This document shows positions 42,028 to 55,967 of a stretch of DNA of 64,000 bases, piece by piece. A program made the translations under genes and the position numbers. The stretch covers positions 1-64,000 of the forward strand of contig NZ_UAUL01000007.1 of the NCBI RefSeq assembly GCF_900456775.1. The letters are read 5' to 3'. The notes under the pieces were generated by a model. It did no database searches, was not told where the DNA came from, and saw nothing but the letters and a program-made list of their open reading frames with translations. How positions within the stretch are numbered: position 1 is the first letter of the stretch; every line of letters begins with the position of its first letter. This DNA is from Sarcina ventriculi. Its GTDB lineage: Bacteria; Bacillota; Clostridia; Clostridiales; Clostridiaceae.

Positions 42028-43377
42028 TTAAAGTCTATCTTCTAAAGTTTTCTTTAAATCTTCATATCCTGGTTTTCCAAGAAGAGCAAACATATTTTTC
42101 TTATATGCTTCAACTCCTGGTTGATTGAATGGGTTTATATTCATTATATAAGCACTCACACCACAAGCTTTCTCAAAGAAATAAACTAATCTACCAAAGT
42201 AGTATGGACTTATTTCTGGAACATTAACAACTAAATTTGGAACTTCTCCATCTGAATGTGCTAAAAGTGTTCCTTGAAATGCTTTTTTATTTACGAAATC
42301 AATAGTTTTTCCAGCTAAAAAGTTTAATCCATCAGCATCATTTTCAGTTTTTTCTATTACTATTTCTTTTGAAGCTTTTTCTATATTTATTACTGTTTCA
42401 AAAAGATTTCTTCTTCCTTCTTGGATATATTGTCCCATTGAATGCAAATCAGTTGAAAAATCTACAGCTGCTGGGAATAATCCCTTACCATCTTTTCCTT
42501 CTGATTCTCCAAATAATTGTTTCCACCACTCATTAAAGAAATGAACGCTTGGCTCATAATTTACTAATATTTCTATAGCTTTTCCTTTATTATATAATGC
42601 ATTTCTAGCTGCTGCATATTTATAACAAACATTTTCTTTTAATGATGGATTAGAGTATTCCTCTCTTGCATCTTGTGCTCCTTCCATCATTTCATCTATA
42701 TTAATTCCAGCTGCTGCTATTGGAAGTAATCCTACAGCTGTTAAAACTGAATATCTTCCTCCAACATCATCAGGTATAACAAAAGTTTCATAACCTTCTT
42801 CAGTCGCTAAACCTTTTAATGCACCTCTTTTAGCATCTGTTGTTGCATATATTCTCTTCTTAGCTTCTTCTTTTCCATATTTCTTTTCCATGTATTCTTT
42901 TAAAACTCTAAATGCTATAGCAGGTTCTGTTGTAGTTCCTGATTTAGATATAACGTTTAAGCTTATATCTTTTCCTTCTAAAACATCTAATAATTCAGAT
43001 AAATAAGTTGAACTTATATTGTTTCCTGCATATACTATAGCTGGAGTTTTTCTTTCTGCTTTAGATAACATATTATTGAAGTTATGAGTTAACATTTCAA
43101 TTGCAGCTCTAGCTCCTAAGTAAGATCCACCAATTCCTATAACCACTAAAACATCTGAATCATCTTGTATTTTCTTAGCTGCTTTTTTTATTCTTGCAAA
43201 TTCTTCTTTATCATAATTTACAGGTAAATCAACCCATCCTAAAAAATCATTTCCAGCACCTGTCTTATTGTGTATCTTATCATGTGCCATATTCACAGCT
43301 TCTTGCATATAAGCTATTTCATGATCCTTTAAACTTAAATCTGCTTTTGATAAATCAATAGTTAATCCTTTTCTCAT
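42028..43377 (-). CDS. pgi: Glucose-6-phosphate isomerase
   Basis: 449 residues, the short Firmicute form. Sugar-phosphate loops [12 protein letters not shown] and [15 protein letters not shown], signature [16 protein letters not shown], catalytic Glu in [12 protein letters not shown], and His in [14 protein letters not shown]. Interconverts glucose-6-P and fructose-6-P in glycolysis. Monocistronic, with terminators on both sides. GGAGGGCAACAT precedes the ATG. Confidence 0.98.
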   Translation of the reverse strand: MRKGLTIDLSKADLSLKDHEIAYMQEAVNMAHDKIHNKTGAGNDFLGWVDLPVNYDKEEFARIKKAAKKIQDDSDVLVVIGIGGSYLGARAAIEMLTHNFNNMLSKAERKTPAIVYAGNNISSTYLSELLDVLEGKDISLNVISKSGTTTEPAIAFRVLKEYMEKKYGKEEAKKRIYATTDAKRGALKGLATEEGYETFVIPDDVGGRYSVLTAVGLLPIAAAGINIDEMMEGAQDAREEYSNPSLKENVCYKYAAARNALYNKGKAIEILVNYEPSVHFFNEWWKQLFGESEGKDGKGLFPAAVDFSTDLHSMGQYIQEGRRNLFETVINIEKASKEIVIEKTENDADGLNFLAGKTIDFVNKKAFQGTLLAHSDGEVPNLVVNVPEISPYYFGRLVYFFEKACGVSAYIMNINPFNQPGVEAYKKNMFALLGKPGYEDLKKTLEDRL

Positions 43378-43574
43378 TAGATGTTGCCCTCCAAAATATA
43401 AAATTTAAATATTTTTATTAATAATCAGTATATTATTGCTTAGGAAAACATTTTTTCCATAAGAATATTATATCATAAATTTTTATGCATGTTTATTACT
43501 AAGTAGTTAATTATATTATTTTTCAATCTATTCACATATAAATACAGTATACCTCGTCAATACAATTTTAAACA

Positions 43575-43611
43575 TAAAAAATCTAGTACACCTAATCATA
43601 GATATACTAGA
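43575..43611 (-). terminator. Terminator of guaA
   Basis: TCTAGTA / TACTAGA stem followed by TTTTTTATG on the minus strand, 43 bases after the guaA stop. Confidence 0.75.
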
Positions 43612-43653
43612 CCTTTATTTATATAAATGTGATTTTTTTGGCTAAGTTATTTT

Positions 43654-45183
43654 TTATTCCCATTCAATAGTTGCTGGTGGTTTAGAAGTTACATCATAAA
43701 CTATTCTATTAACTCCTTTAACCTCATTAACTATTCTTCTAGAAACTTTATCTATAACCTCATATGGTATATGAGCAAAGTTTGATGTCATACCATCTGA
43801 TGATGTTACAGCTCTTAATCCTACAGTGTGGCAATAAGTTCTTTCATCTCCCATAACACCAACTGATTGTATATTAGGTAAAACTGCGAAGTATTGCCAT
43901 ATTTCACTTTCAAGTCCTGCTAAAGCTATTTCTTCTCTAAATATAGCATCTGCTTCTCTAACTATTTCAAGTTTTTCTTCATTAACTTCACCTAAAACTC
44001 TTATAGCTAATCCAGGACCTGGAAACGGTTGTCTCCAAACTAAGTGATGAGGTATTCCAAGCTCTTCACCAACTGCTCTAACTTCATCTTTAAATAATTC
44101 TCTTAAAGGTTCTATCAAAGAAAATTCTATATCTTCTGGAAGTCCTCCAACATTGTGATGACTCTTTATAACAGCTGAAGTTCCAGTTCCACTTTCAACA
44201 ACGTCTGGATATATAGTTCCTTGAACTAAAAAGTCTATTTGCCCTAATTTCTTTGATTCTTCTTCAAATACTCTTATAAACTCTTCACCTATTATTTTTC
44301 TCTTTCTTTCTGGATCAGAAACCCCTGCAAGCTTTCCTAAGAATCTATCTTGAGCATTTACTCTTATAAGATTCATATCAAAGCCTTCTCTAAATATCTT
44401 TTCGACTTCATCTCCTTCATCTTTTCTAAGTAGACCATGATCAACAAAGATACAAGTTAATTGCTTTCCAACTGCTTTATGAACTAAAACAGCAGCAACT
44501 GATGAATCAACTCCACCAGATAAAGCACAAATAAGCTTCTTATCTCCTACAACTCTTTTTATTTCAGCTATCTTTTCTTCTGCAAAAGATGCCATTGACC
44601 AAGATGGTTCTAAATCACATATATTAAGAACGAAATTTCTTAACATATCTTTACCAAATGGAGTATGCTCAACTTCTGGATGGAATTGAACTCCATAAAG
44701 TTTCTTTTCTTCATTAGCTATAGCAGCTACTGGACATACATCTGTATGTGCTATTATTTTAAATCCTGCTGGTGCCTCTGCTACGTAATCAGTATGACTC
44801 ATCCAACAAACTTCTTCTTTTTCTATTCCTTTAAATAATTTAGATGAATTATCTAAATTCACATGACTTTTTCCATATTCTCTAACTGGTGCAGTATCAA
44901 CTCTACCACCTAAAAGGTGAGACATTAATTGTTGTCCATAGCATATTCCAAGAACAGGCACACCTAATTCAAACACTTCTTTTTCTATTTGAGGTGTATC
45001 TTCTCCATAAACTGAGTTAGGACCTCCAGTAAATATTATTCCTTTAGGATTTTTATCTTTTATTTTTTCTATTCCATAGTTATATGGTACTATCTCGCAA
45101 TAAACACCAAATTCTCTAACTCTTCTAGCTATAAGTTGGTTATATTGTCCACCAAAATCAATAACTAATACTAAATCTCTCAA
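43654..45183 (-). CDS. guaA: GMP synthase (glutamine-hydrolysing)
   Basis: 509 residues. Class I glutamine amidotransferase domain (1-190) with nucleophile Cys in GICYGQQLM and His in [13 protein letters not shown]-pyrophosphatase P-loop [11 protein letters not shown]-terminal dimerisation part ending KPPATIEWE. It makes GMP from XMP, glutamine and ATP. Located 53 bases after guaB on the same strand, so it shares guaB's riboswitch-controlled transcript. Confidence 0.98.
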   Translation of the reverse strand: MRDLVLVIDFGGQYNQLIARRVREFGVYCEIVPYNYGIEKIKDKNPKGIIFTGGPNSVYGEDTPQIEKEVFELGVPVLGICYGQQLMSHLLGGRVDTAPVREYGKSHVNLDNSSKLFKGIEKEEVCWMSHTDYVAEAPAGFKIIAHTDVCPVAAIANEEKKLYGVQFHPEVEHTPFGKDMLRNFVLNICDLEPSWSMASFAEEKIAEIKRVVGDKKLICALSGGVDSSVAAVLVHKAVGKQLTCIFVDHGLLRKDEGDEVEKIFREGFDMNLIRVNAQDRFLGKLAGVSDPERKRKIIGEEFIRVFEEESKKLGQIDFLVQGTIYPDVVESGTGTSAVIKSHHNVGGLPEDIEFSLIEPLRELFKDEVRAVGEELGIPHHLVWRQPFPGPGLAIRVLGEVNEEKLEIVREADAIFREEIALAGLESEIWQYFAVLPNIQSVGVMGDERTYCHTVGLRAVTSSDGMTSNFAHIPYEVIDKVSRRIVNEVKGVNRIVYDVTSKPPATIEWE

Positions 45184-45236
45184 AGTGTATCCTCCGTTAA
45201 TTTTAAAATTTTATCTAATTTATCTTACCACATAGG

Positions 45237-46706
<1,470 letters not shown>

Positions 46707-46847
46707 TTACTATTTTTAATATCCATATTTGTTAAAAGAATAGATAATATTACCGATTTTAATAAAATTATAAACTCAATGTCTTTTGCTAAATCATCTT
46801 TATTATTAACTTACTATTTATTACATAAAAATAAATATTAAAAAATC

Positions 46848-46884
46848 AAAAAAGACGTATTAACTCTATAGTGAAGTTAATACG
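46848..46884 (-). terminator. Riboswitch expression-platform terminator
   Basis: CGTATTAACT / AGTTAATACG stem then a six-T run on the minus strand, 40 bases after the guanine aptamer and ahead of guaB. Ligand-bound aptamer should favour this hairpin and shut off guaBA. Confidence 0.85.
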
Positions 46885-46923
46885 CCCAAAACTATTCAAA
46901 AACGCTTTAGACTATATTAAATT

Positions 46924-46990
46924 CACTCATAGACGGAATTTTAAGGTTTCCGGTAGAGACACCCTGCCATATTCAGGGTTTATACGAGCG
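46924..46990 (-). ncRNA. Guanine riboswitch aptamer controlling guaBA
   Basis: 67-nt purine aptamer. P1 CGCTCGTA/TATGAGTG, conserved core TAAACCCTGAATATGG, P2 CCCTG/CAGGG-type arm, TCTCTACC, P3, and GTCTATG at the 3' junction. The specificity base is C (in GTCTATG), which pairs with guanine; adenine switches have T there. Followed by an intrinsic terminator. Confidence 0.93.
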
Positions 46991-47173
46991 ATTTATTTTA
47001 TCATTAATTTTTTTAATTATAATTCATGATATAAAAGTTGTCAACGACTGTAATTGTATTCATTTATATTCATAATATTTGTATAAATTTATTTTTAATC
47101 ACTCGTTTTTTATATACAATTAATAAAAATTATAATTTTTATTATGTTTTTTATTAATTTTTATCTAATATTA

Positions 47174-47596
47174 TTAATCGGTACATATATTACCCACACT
47201 TACAACGATATTACTTCCTCCTTTGTTAACAGAAATTTTATATAACTCATCATTATTACTTCTAGGAGGTTTTACATCATTTAAAGCACTATTTAAAGTC
47301 TTAATTTTGTCTGAATTTTTATCTAGCCCATTAATACCTTTATTTTCACCAGTCGCATTATAAGTTAAGTTTACTGTCTGCTTTGATGCATCTATAGTTT
47401 CATCTATGACAAACGTAGTTATAATTCTTTTTATTGCCTCACAACTTTGTTTATCTACCTTCTCATTAACACTAGTTTTAATAGATGTAAAATTAGGAAC
47501 TGCAATAAATGTCATTGTAGCTATTATAGCCAAAACTACCATAAGTTCAACTAAAGTAAATCCTTTCTTTCTTTTTATTAAATTAATATTTTTCAT
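47174..47596 (-). CDS. Type IV prepilin-like pseudopilin
   Basis: 140 residues from the ATG at 47596, chosen because GGGAGG precedes it. Basic leader (MKNINLIKRKKG), cleavage site G-FTLVELMVVLAIIATMTFIAVPNF with Glu5, then a 100-residue globular head with two Cys (QSCEAI and GNICTD) that may pair. Typical of clostridial PilA/ComGC-like subunits of type IV pili or a competence pseudopilus. Its processing peptidase is the next gene upstream. No assembly ATPase in this window. Confidence 0.88.
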   Translation of the reverse strand: MKNINLIKRKKGFTLVELMVVLAIIATMTFIAVPNFTSIKTSVNEKVDKQSCEAIKRIITTFVIDETIDASKQTVNLTYNATGENKGINGLDKNSDKIKTLNSALNDVKPPRSNNDELYKISVNKGGSNIVVSVGNICTD

Positions 47597-47724
47597 ATAA
47601 ACCTCCCATACCAAAGTGATTTTAATTTCATAAATTTTATATTTATTAACTAGAATATTGCTTTATATAAAATTAAATTATTTATGTTTTATAGATATTA
47701 ATTTCAAGTAATACATTATCTTAG

Positions 47725-48489
47725 TTAAAAGGTGAGCAAAGATAAATAATAATTAATTATATCTTCATAAAAAATGACAGATACAAATGTCGCTATAGAC
47801 ATATATGGAACAAATGCAACATATTGTTGCCTATTTTTTTTAATATATTTTATAATGGCTACACAGGATACTAATAATATTGATAAATACATACTTAAAA
47901 ACACTACTCTCAATTCTAAATACAAACTTAAAATTAAAAATATCTCCAAATCTCCATAACCAATTCCATCAATTTTCTTTATCTTTTTAACTATAAACAT
48001 AATCCCGTATATTAGAAATAATGGAATTATTACTTTTAAAAACATTGATAATATTTCTTTACCATTTAAAATATCTAAAATAAAAAACAATACTCCACTA
48101 ACTATCCCAATTATTGAAACATTAAAAAAAACGTATTGAGTATTGTAATCAATAAAAGACGACACCATGAGAATAGAGAACAATAAGCCATATTTAATAA
48201 AATTTAATGAAAAATTAAAATATTTAAGCAATACTACAAACATAATTCCTGTTAAAATTTTTATTATGACATGCTGTATCCCTATGTTTTTATTACAGTT
48301 CTTACACTTTCCTCTTAAATTTAAAAAACTTAATAATGGAATTAAATTGTAATATTTTAACTTACTATTATAATTATTACAACAATAATTAGGATATAAG
48401 ACACTTTTTTCTTGTGGTATTCTATCTACGCAAGTACTAAAAAAATTTCCCAAAACCATTCCATAATAAAATACAAATATATATTTCAA
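47725..48489 (-). CDS. Type IV prepilin peptidase / methyltransferase (A24 family)
   Basis: 254 residues, about seven membrane spans. N-terminal cytoplasmic zinc loop with Cys pairs (YCCNNYN ... GKCKNCNKN), although the first CxxC is altered to an adjacent Cys-Cys. Catalytic Asp residues in FIDYNTQ and GYGDLEIF (the GxGD motif). It cleaves the prepilin leader and methylates the new N-terminus. It precedes the pilin by 128 bases on the same strand, so the two are likely one unit. Confidence 0.88.
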   Translation of the reverse strand: MKYIFVFYYGMVLGNFFSTCVDRIPQEKSVLYPNYCCNNYNSKLKYYNLIPLLSFLNLRGKCKNCNKNIGIQHVIIKILTGIMFVVLLKYFNFSLNFIKYGLLFSILMVSSFIDYNTQYVFFNVSIIGIVSGVLFFILDILNGKEILSMFLKVIIPLFLIYGIMFIVKKIKKIDGIGYGDLEIFLILSLYLELRVVFLSMYLSILLVSCVAIIKYIKKNRQQYVAFVPYMSIATFVSVIFYEDIINYYLSLLTF

Positions 48490-48606
48490 AAGAATTCTCC
48501 TCTTATCTCTTTTATATTAAATATTGACACATATATCATTTCATATTCACTACATAAAAAAAATAATGCTTGCAATACATTTCTTGCAAACATTATTTTA
48601 TAAATT

Positions 48607-49914
48607 TTATAATCCCAAAATATTAGGTATAAATAAACTTATTTGTGGTATAAATGTTACTAACATTAAAACTGTAACTATAGCTACGTAAAAAGGTAAC
48701 ATGTGTTTTATTACATTTTCTATCTTAGTTTTTCCAACTTTACAACCTACAAACAATGTATTTCCAACAGGCGGTGTAATATTTCCTATACAAAGATTAA
48801 ATACTAGCATTATACCAAATTGCACTGTGTCCATTCCAAAATTTTGTGCTATTGGTAATAATATTGGTGTAAATATTAAAATAGCTGGAGTTAAATCCAT
48901 AAATGTTCCTACTACTAACAATAAAATATTCATTGCTAATAATATTAACACTTTACTACTTGAAATTCCCAAAATAAACTCTGTTATTATAGTTGGAATA
49001 TTAGTAAAAGCAAGAACCCATGACATTATTGATGAAGCTGCTATTAAAAATATTATTGTTCCCGTCATTTGAACTGATGACATAAGTATTCCCTTTATAT
49101 CTCTTAATTTTATTGTTCTATAAAATACAAATGCTAATAAAAATGAATATACAACTGCTATTGCAGCAGCTTCTGTTGCTGTAAAAATTCCACCTAAAAT
49201 TCCACCTAAAATTATAACTATTAACGATAAACTAGGAATTGCATCCCAAAGAACCTTACCAACTATTTTTGCCGTTAATTTATCCCTTTTTACTGTATAG
49301 TTATTTTTCTTAGCTAAAATGTAAGCAACAACCATAACACTGACACCCCAAAGAATTCCTGGAATATATCCAGCCATAAATAAAGCTGCCACTGATGTAC
49401 CTCCGCTTACAAGCGAATATACAATTAATGAATTACTTGGAGGTATTAATAGTCCTGTAGGAGCTGATGATATATTAACAGCTGCACTATAGTCTACATC
49501 ATATCCTGCTTCTTTTTCAATAGGAGCCATCGTTCCACCAATTGCTGCACAAGCCGCAACACCCGAACCGCTTATAGAACCAAATAACATATTTCCAACA
49601 ACATTTGTATGTGCCAAAGAACCGGGAAGTTTTCCTGCAAGTAATTTAGCTACATTTACAAGTCGTATCGCTATCCCTCCTGAATTCATTATATTCCCTG
49701 CAAGAACGAAAAAAGGAATTGCAAGAAGTGAAAATGAATTTATTCCTGTAAATATACGTTGAGATGCTGTAAATACAGCATTCTCCCATGGAAGTGCTGC
49801 TAAGACACCTATGACCGAAGATATTCCTATCGTTACAGCTATCGGCACTCCCACAATAAGTAATACAGCAAATACTACTAAAAGCAATAATCCAGTTGTT
49901 AATGCTAAACTCAT
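48607..49914 (-). CDS. dctM: TRAP transporter large permease (DctM)
   Basis: 435 residues, about 12 membrane spans. DctM marks: PFFVLAGNIMNSGGIA near the first third, GSISGSGVAACAAIGGTMAPI, PPSNSLIVYS, and NLCIGNITPPVGNTLFVGCKV. It carries substrate using a sodium gradient with DctQ and DctP. Start overlaps the stop of dctQ by one base. Operon order dctP-dctQ-dctM on the minus strand. Confidence 0.95.
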   Translation of the reverse strand: MSLALTTGLLLLVVFAVLLIVGVPIAVTIGISSVIGVLAALPWENAVFTASQRIFTGINSFSLLAIPFFVLAGNIMNSGGIAIRLVNVAKLLAGKLPGSLAHTNVVGNMLFGSISGSGVAACAAIGGTMAPIEKEAGYDVDYSAAVNISSAPTGLLIPPSNSLIVYSLVSGGTSVAALFMAGYIPGILWGVSVMVVAYILAKKNNYTVKRDKLTAKIVGKVLWDAIPSLSLIVIILGGILGGIFTATEAAAIAVVYSFLLAFVFYRTIKLRDIKGILMSSVQMTGTIIFLIAASSIMSWVLAFTNIPTIITEFILGISSSKVLILLAMNILLLVVGTFMDLTPAILIFTPILLPIAQNFGMDTVQFGIMLVFNLCIGNITPPVGNTLFVGCKVGKTKIENVIKHMLPFYVAIVTVLMLVTFIPQISLFIPNILGL

Positions 49915-50465
49915 TACTTTTTACCTCCTACTAACAATTCATTTTTAACACCTTTCACCTTTAAATTTATTAAATTAGATTTTTTCTTTTTAAGATTAGT
50001 AAAGTCTTTTTTTAAGCTTATCAAATTTAATAAATTGTATGCACACGTAAACAATCCCGAGAATGGTAATGCTAAATATATATACCCCATAGGAATTTGT
50101 AATGATGATGATGCTTGTGCCATAGATAAACTACACATTTTAAACCCACCAAAAATTAACACAAGTGCTGAAAATCCTAAAATCACAATCTCAGCAAAAA
50201 TTTTTAACTTTATTTTATTACTTTCACTAAATTTATCAAGAATAAAAGTAACTTTCATATGATCTTGCTTACCAAAAACATAAGCTGCTGCAAATAGAGA
50301 TGTCCAAACAAATGCTATAAGCGTTAATTCTTCTGTAGCAGTACTTGGATTATTTAAAATATAACGCGATATTACTTGCCATGATGCAGTAAGTGTCATT
50401 AGAACTAATAATGTACAACAAATAGTTTCTAAAAATTTATCAAGAATTTTTCTTAAACCACTCAT
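49914..50465 (-). CDS. dctQ: TRAP transporter small permease (DctQ)
   Basis: 183 residues, four membrane spans. DctQ features: WQVISRYILNNPSTATEELTLIAFVWTSLFAAAYVFGKQDHMKV, including the conserved W-Q-V-x-x-R-Y and EE. The C-terminal tail is Lys-rich (LKKKKSN). Bridges DctP docking and the large permease. ATG follows GGGGAGAAATAA. Translationally coupled to dctM. Confidence 0.93.
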   Translation of the reverse strand: MSGLRKILDKFLETICCTLLVLMTLTASWQVISRYILNNPSTATEELTLIAFVWTSLFAAAYVFGKQDHMKVTFILDKFSESNKIKLKIFAEIVILGFSALVLIFGGFKMCSLSMAQASSSLQIPMGYIYLALPFSGLFTCAYNLLNLISLKKDFTNLKKKKSNLINLKVKGVKNELLVGGKK

Positions 50466-50512
50466 TTTATTTCTCCCCTTAATAATTAATTAAAATTTTA
50501 TTTATGATTATT

Positions 50513-51595
50513 TTATTCTTCTGTCTCTTCTAAAACACTATCCTCTTCATATTCTTTGGCTTTTGCAACTTCAATTCCCTTTGCTTTTATTTTATCGTAT
50601 ATAACCTTCATATTCTCATCCTGAGTATACTCTGCATGTAAATCAGCCATTTTATCTTGAAATGGTTTTACATCAGGATAATAAAATTCAACGCCCATTT
50701 TTTCTGCTGTAACCTTAGCCTCTTCTACACTCTGTTCCCATTTTTTAATTTCCCATTCATTTGCAAGATTTGCTGCCTCTATAAATATTTGTTTTTCTTC
50801 GTCAGTAAGTCTGTCTAGTAGACTTGTACTAATAATTAAAATATCTGGCAACATAGCATGCATATTGTATGAATACACCTTGGCAACTTCGCCATGCTTA
50901 TTATTAACAAGAGCTAACTCGTTATTTTCAGCTCCATCTATAACACCTTGTTGTAAACCTGTATAAACCTCTCCAAATGACATTGGTGTTGGTGACGCTC
51001 CTAACGCTTGCAACATTTTTACATTCGTTGGACTTGTTTGAACTCTTATCTTTAATCCCTTTAAATCATCTGGTGTTTGTATAACTTTATTTTTAGTATA
51101 AATGTTTCTAACCCCTGCATCGAACCAAGTTAATCCTACAAATCCACTACTCTCTGTTGAATTAAATACTTCTCCCATAATATTTTCATCATTCATAACA
51201 GCATGATAATGCTCAATACTGTCCATTATATATGGGAGATTAAACACTGTATATGCACTATTAAATGCTTCAAGAGCTCCAAGTCCCGCAACAACCATAT
51301 CTACTGCTCCTGTTTGTGTAAGTTCAATCGTTTGTGTTTGTGGGCCTAATAATTCATTAGGAAATATTTGAACGTCTATATTATTATTTGTTTTTTCTTC
51401 TATATACTTTTCTAATTCAAGTAAAGCACCATGTATCGGATGATTTTCATTTTGAACGTGTGCTACCCTAACAACCCTTTTAGCTGTATTACTTTCAGCA
51501 TTCGTACTAGACGTTTGACACCCTACAAATCCTAATGAAAATGTACTAACTACACTAATAATTAATAACTTAGCTATTAATCCCCTTTTTTTCAT
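50513..51595 (-). CDS. dctP: TRAP transporter substrate-binding lipoprotein (DctP)
   Basis: 360 residues. Lipoprotein signal with lipobox LGFVGC (Cys26). TRAP binding-protein fold: ENHPIHGALLELEKYIEEKTNN, the substrate carboxylate-binding Arg in LKIRVQTSP, GASPTPMSFGEVYTGLQQGVIDGAENN. In this family the Arg salt bridge implies an organic-acid substrate; whether C4-dicarboxylate or sugar acid cannot be told. First gene of the dctPQM operon. AAAGGGGAAAG precedes the ATG. Confidence 0.93.
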   Translation of the reverse strand: MKKRGLIAKLLIISVVSTFSLGFVGCQTSSTNAESNTAKRVVRVAHVQNENHPIHGALLELEKYIEEKTNNNIDVQIFPNELLGPQTQTIELTQTGAVDMVVAGLGALEAFNSAYTVFNLPYIMDSIEHYHAVMNDENIMGEVFNSTESSGFVGLTWFDAGVRNIYTKNKVIQTPDDLKGLKIRVQTSPTNVKMLQALGASPTPMSFGEVYTGLQQGVIDGAENNELALVNNKHGEVAKVYSYNMHAMLPDILIISTSLLDRLTDEEKQIFIEAANLANEWEIKKWEQSVEEAKVTAEKMGVEFYYPDVKPFQDKMADLHAEYTQDENMKVIYDKIKAKGIEVAKAKEYEEDSVLEETEE

Positions 51596-52031
51596 AACTT
51601 TCCCCTTTAAAACAATATGTTATTTTCAAAAACTCACCTAATACCCTTTTAGTTAATAAATTAAAAGAATATAAACCCAATTATTTATTAATATCATTTT
51701 GTCAACCTTTACATAAAACATTGACTTTTAACATCAAACATTTTATATTTAATCCTCCCCCTTTATAAATATATATTAAATACTTATAAGTAAATTATAT
51801 TATATTTTTAAAACATTTACATATTTTCTTGTCGACAAATATTTCACAATTTATTATTATAAATGCTTAAATCATATATTATTTTTATATAACAATTCTA
51901 TTGTCTATCAATCAAATTAAAAAATTATATTAAAAAAGCATATCTTTTAAAGTTTTAGAAAACCTAAATACTTGAAAAGATATGCTATTAACACTACTCT
52001 TTAATTTAATGCACTAATCCTGCGCTTTATT
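51596..52031. other. Intergenic region between dctP and groEL
   Basis: Very AT-rich. It holds the groESL terminator at its right end and the dctP promoter region. No small gene or structured RNA beyond the terminator could be supported. Confidence 0.5.
51930..51993 (-). terminator. Terminator of groESL
   Basis: AGCATATCTTTT / AAAAGATATGCT arms around ~30 bases, followed by TTTTTTAATA on the minus strand, about 40 bases after groEL. Confidence 0.8.
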
Positions 52032-53987
<1,956 letters not shown>

Positions 53988-54028
53988 TCAGAACTCCTCC
54001 TCAAATTTACAAATTAAACATAAAGTTT

Positions 54029-54055
54029 TTAGCACTCACTAATCAAGAGTGCTAA
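54029..54055 (-). promoter_or_regulatory. CIRCE operator of groESL
   Basis: Perfect TTAGCACTC-N9-GAGTGCTAA, 42 bases upstream of groES. Binding site of the heat-shock repressor HrcA, which needs GroEL for activity, giving feedback control. Confidence 0.97.
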
Positions 54056-54066
54056 TATTTAATATT

Positions 54067-54095
54067 ATAATAGACAATTTATGAATTAATTTCAA
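54067..54095 (-). promoter_or_regulatory. groESL promoter
   Basis: Minus strand TTGAAA (54090-54095), 17-bp spacer, TATTAT (54067-54072). The start site would fall just before or in CIRCE, so HrcA binding blocks it. Confidence 0.7.
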
Positions 54096-54393
54096 CAGTA
54101 AAGATTTGCATTTTATTAATTTAAATCTTTATTTTTAATTAAATCCATTGATTATCTCCTATTATCTTATCTTTACTCTATTTTTCTATTTAAAAGAAAA
54201 TTAATAATTTTATTATATTTTTTGTAAATTATGTTAATAATATTATTATTAATTTTTAACAACGATTAACAAACATAAAAGTTTATAATCTTTAACAACT
54301 ATTTCTATTTATACTAATCATATTAATTTATTATTACTAAATAAAAAATTTTTATTTATAAATTTTATCTTATGTACAAAAGGAGAATTAATT

Positions 54394-55035
54394 TTGATAA
54401 AAAAAATTGGATTTATAATATATTTATTTATTTCATCAATATTATTTTCTATTATTTTGGTTTTGAATTCATCAATACTTATACACAAATTATTTGTAAA
54501 ATCTACAAATTTAAACCTAAAAATAAACTTATCTTCTAAATATATATGCTCAGATTATAAAAATATTATAAACTATTTAAGATTTCCTTGGATAAACAAT
54601 TTAGAATTAGATTACTTTTCTATAAGTAATACTGCCTATATTCATTTTCAAGAAGTAAAAAATATTTTTTCAATAATTTTTACAATTGCTTTTATTATTA
54701 TCTTTATCTCAATAATCCTCTACTATTTTTATGAAAAATCATTTTTTATGAATTTAATTAAAAATTTTAATTATTATTTTTATTTTATTATTTTATTTAT
54801 TTTCATTCTTTTTATTTCCTTGTTCACTAATTTTTCTTCATCTTTCACTATTTTTCATAATATATTATTTAACAATAATTACTGGATTTTTAATCCGATA
54901 AAAGATTCTGTAATATTAATCTTCCCTGAGGAATTTTTTATGATATGTGTATATTTTATATTAGCAATCATTTTACTTATTTCTTTTATATTAAAACTAT
55001 ATTATCATAAGATAAAAATAAAAAAGGGATTTTAA
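54394..55035 (+). CDS. TIGR01906-family integral membrane protein (DUF1461)
   Basis: 213 residues from TTG at 54394, after AGGAG at 54381. N-terminal span, then an extracytoplasmic loop, then three more spans. The family signature is present: FTIFHNILFNNNYWIFNPIKDSVILIFPEEFF. Function unknown; conserved in clostridia and relatives. Convergent with the OGG1-type glycosylase, whose stop codon lies within it: the ends overlap by four bases, so neither has room for its own terminator. Confidence 0.85.
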   Translation: MIKKIGFIIYLFISSILFSIILVLNSSILIHKLFVKSTNLNLKINLSSKYICSDYKNIINYLRFPWINNLELDYFSISNTAYIHFQEVKNIFSIIFTIAFIIIFISIILYYFYEKSFFMNLIKNFNYYFYFIILFIFILFISLFTNFSSSFTIFHNILFNNNYWIFNPIKDSVILIFPEEFFMICVYFILAIILLISFILKLYYHKIKIKKGF

Positions 55036-55967
55036 AATTTAATCCCTTTTTCTCTAGCATAATAAAAAAGATACTGTTGAGCAAACCCTGACAATTCCCC
55101 AAATTTTTCTCTAGCAAATACCCTTATTTTATTTAATGATGTATCATTAGCTCCATAAAAATGAATCATTGCTCTTTTTACCCATATATCTACAGGAAAT
55201 GCAGAATATTTTTGCATAGAAAATAACATTATACAATCAGAAACTTTTGCACCAATTCCCTTAAATTCTTGAAGTGCTTTATGGCAATCATTATCTGACA
55301 TATTTTTTATTTTTTCTAAATCATATTTTTCTAGCAACTCCTCAATAATTTCTTTTGATTCATCCAATTTTTTTTCTTTAGCAAGGTTGCACATATATAT
55401 CTTATTTGTTGTATCTACTATATATTTACTTCTAAAAGAGCCTCCTAAATTTTTTATTTCCTCTACACTAGCTTTAGAAAGCTCTTCTATTGTTGGAAAA
55501 GCATAATATATCTTTCCTTTATAGTCTAATTTTTTCCCATAAGCTTCACATATATTATTTATCGTTTTTGATATTACAGGTATACTATTTCTAGCTGATA
55601 TTATATATGATATTACAAGTTCAAAAGGATCCTGATTTAAAATTCTTATTCCATATCCATATTCGAGTGCAACTTTTAAAATTTCATCTTGAGATAAAAT
55701 GTCTTTTATTTTTGAATAATCTCTCTCTAAATCAAAATATTTAATCCATATATTTTTAAAATCTTCTTCACTTGCATTATATATAGTTACTGTATCATCC
55801 TCTTGAAGAACTTCTATAACTCTTCCATAAGCCACTCCAATATAATTATTTTCTTTTTCTTTTTTCCACCTAAAACATTGTCCACACTCACAAATTTGCT
55901 TTATATTAAAGTTTTTAATATTATTTATTACTACTTTGTTATCTAAATAGTGTATATCTAATCCCAT
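55032..55967 (-). CDS. ogg: 8-oxoguanine DNA glycosylase/AP lyase (OGG1 type)
   Basis: 311 residues. N-terminal TBP-like domain with CGQCFRWKKE, then the helix-hairpin-helix LQEFKGIGAKVSDCIMLFSMQKYSAFPVDIWV, whose Lys (GAKVSDC) and Asp (PVDIW) match catalytic Lys249 and Asp268 of human OGG1. It removes 8-oxo-G opposite C and nicks the strand. AAATGGGA precedes the ATG. The upstream gene overlaps its start by 10 bases. Confidence 0.95.
   Translation of the reverse strand: MGLDIHYLDNKVVINNIKNFNIKQICECGQCFRWKKEKENNYIGVAYGRVIEVLQEDDTVTIYNASEEDFKNIWIKYFDLERDYSKIKDILSQDEILKVALEYGYGIRILNQDPFELVISYIISARNSIPVISKTINNICEAYGKKLDYKGKIYYAFPTIEELSKASVEEIKNLGGSFRSKYIVDTTNKIYMCNLAKEKKLDESKEIIEELLEKYDLEKIKNMSDNDCHKALQEFKGIGAKVSDCIMLFSMQKYSAFPVDIWVKRAMIHFYGANDTSLNKIRVFAREKFGELSGFAQQYLFYYAREKGIKF

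Noticed and set aside
46856-46990. Adenine riboswitch
   Set aside because: The specificity base is C (GTCTATG), which selects guanine.
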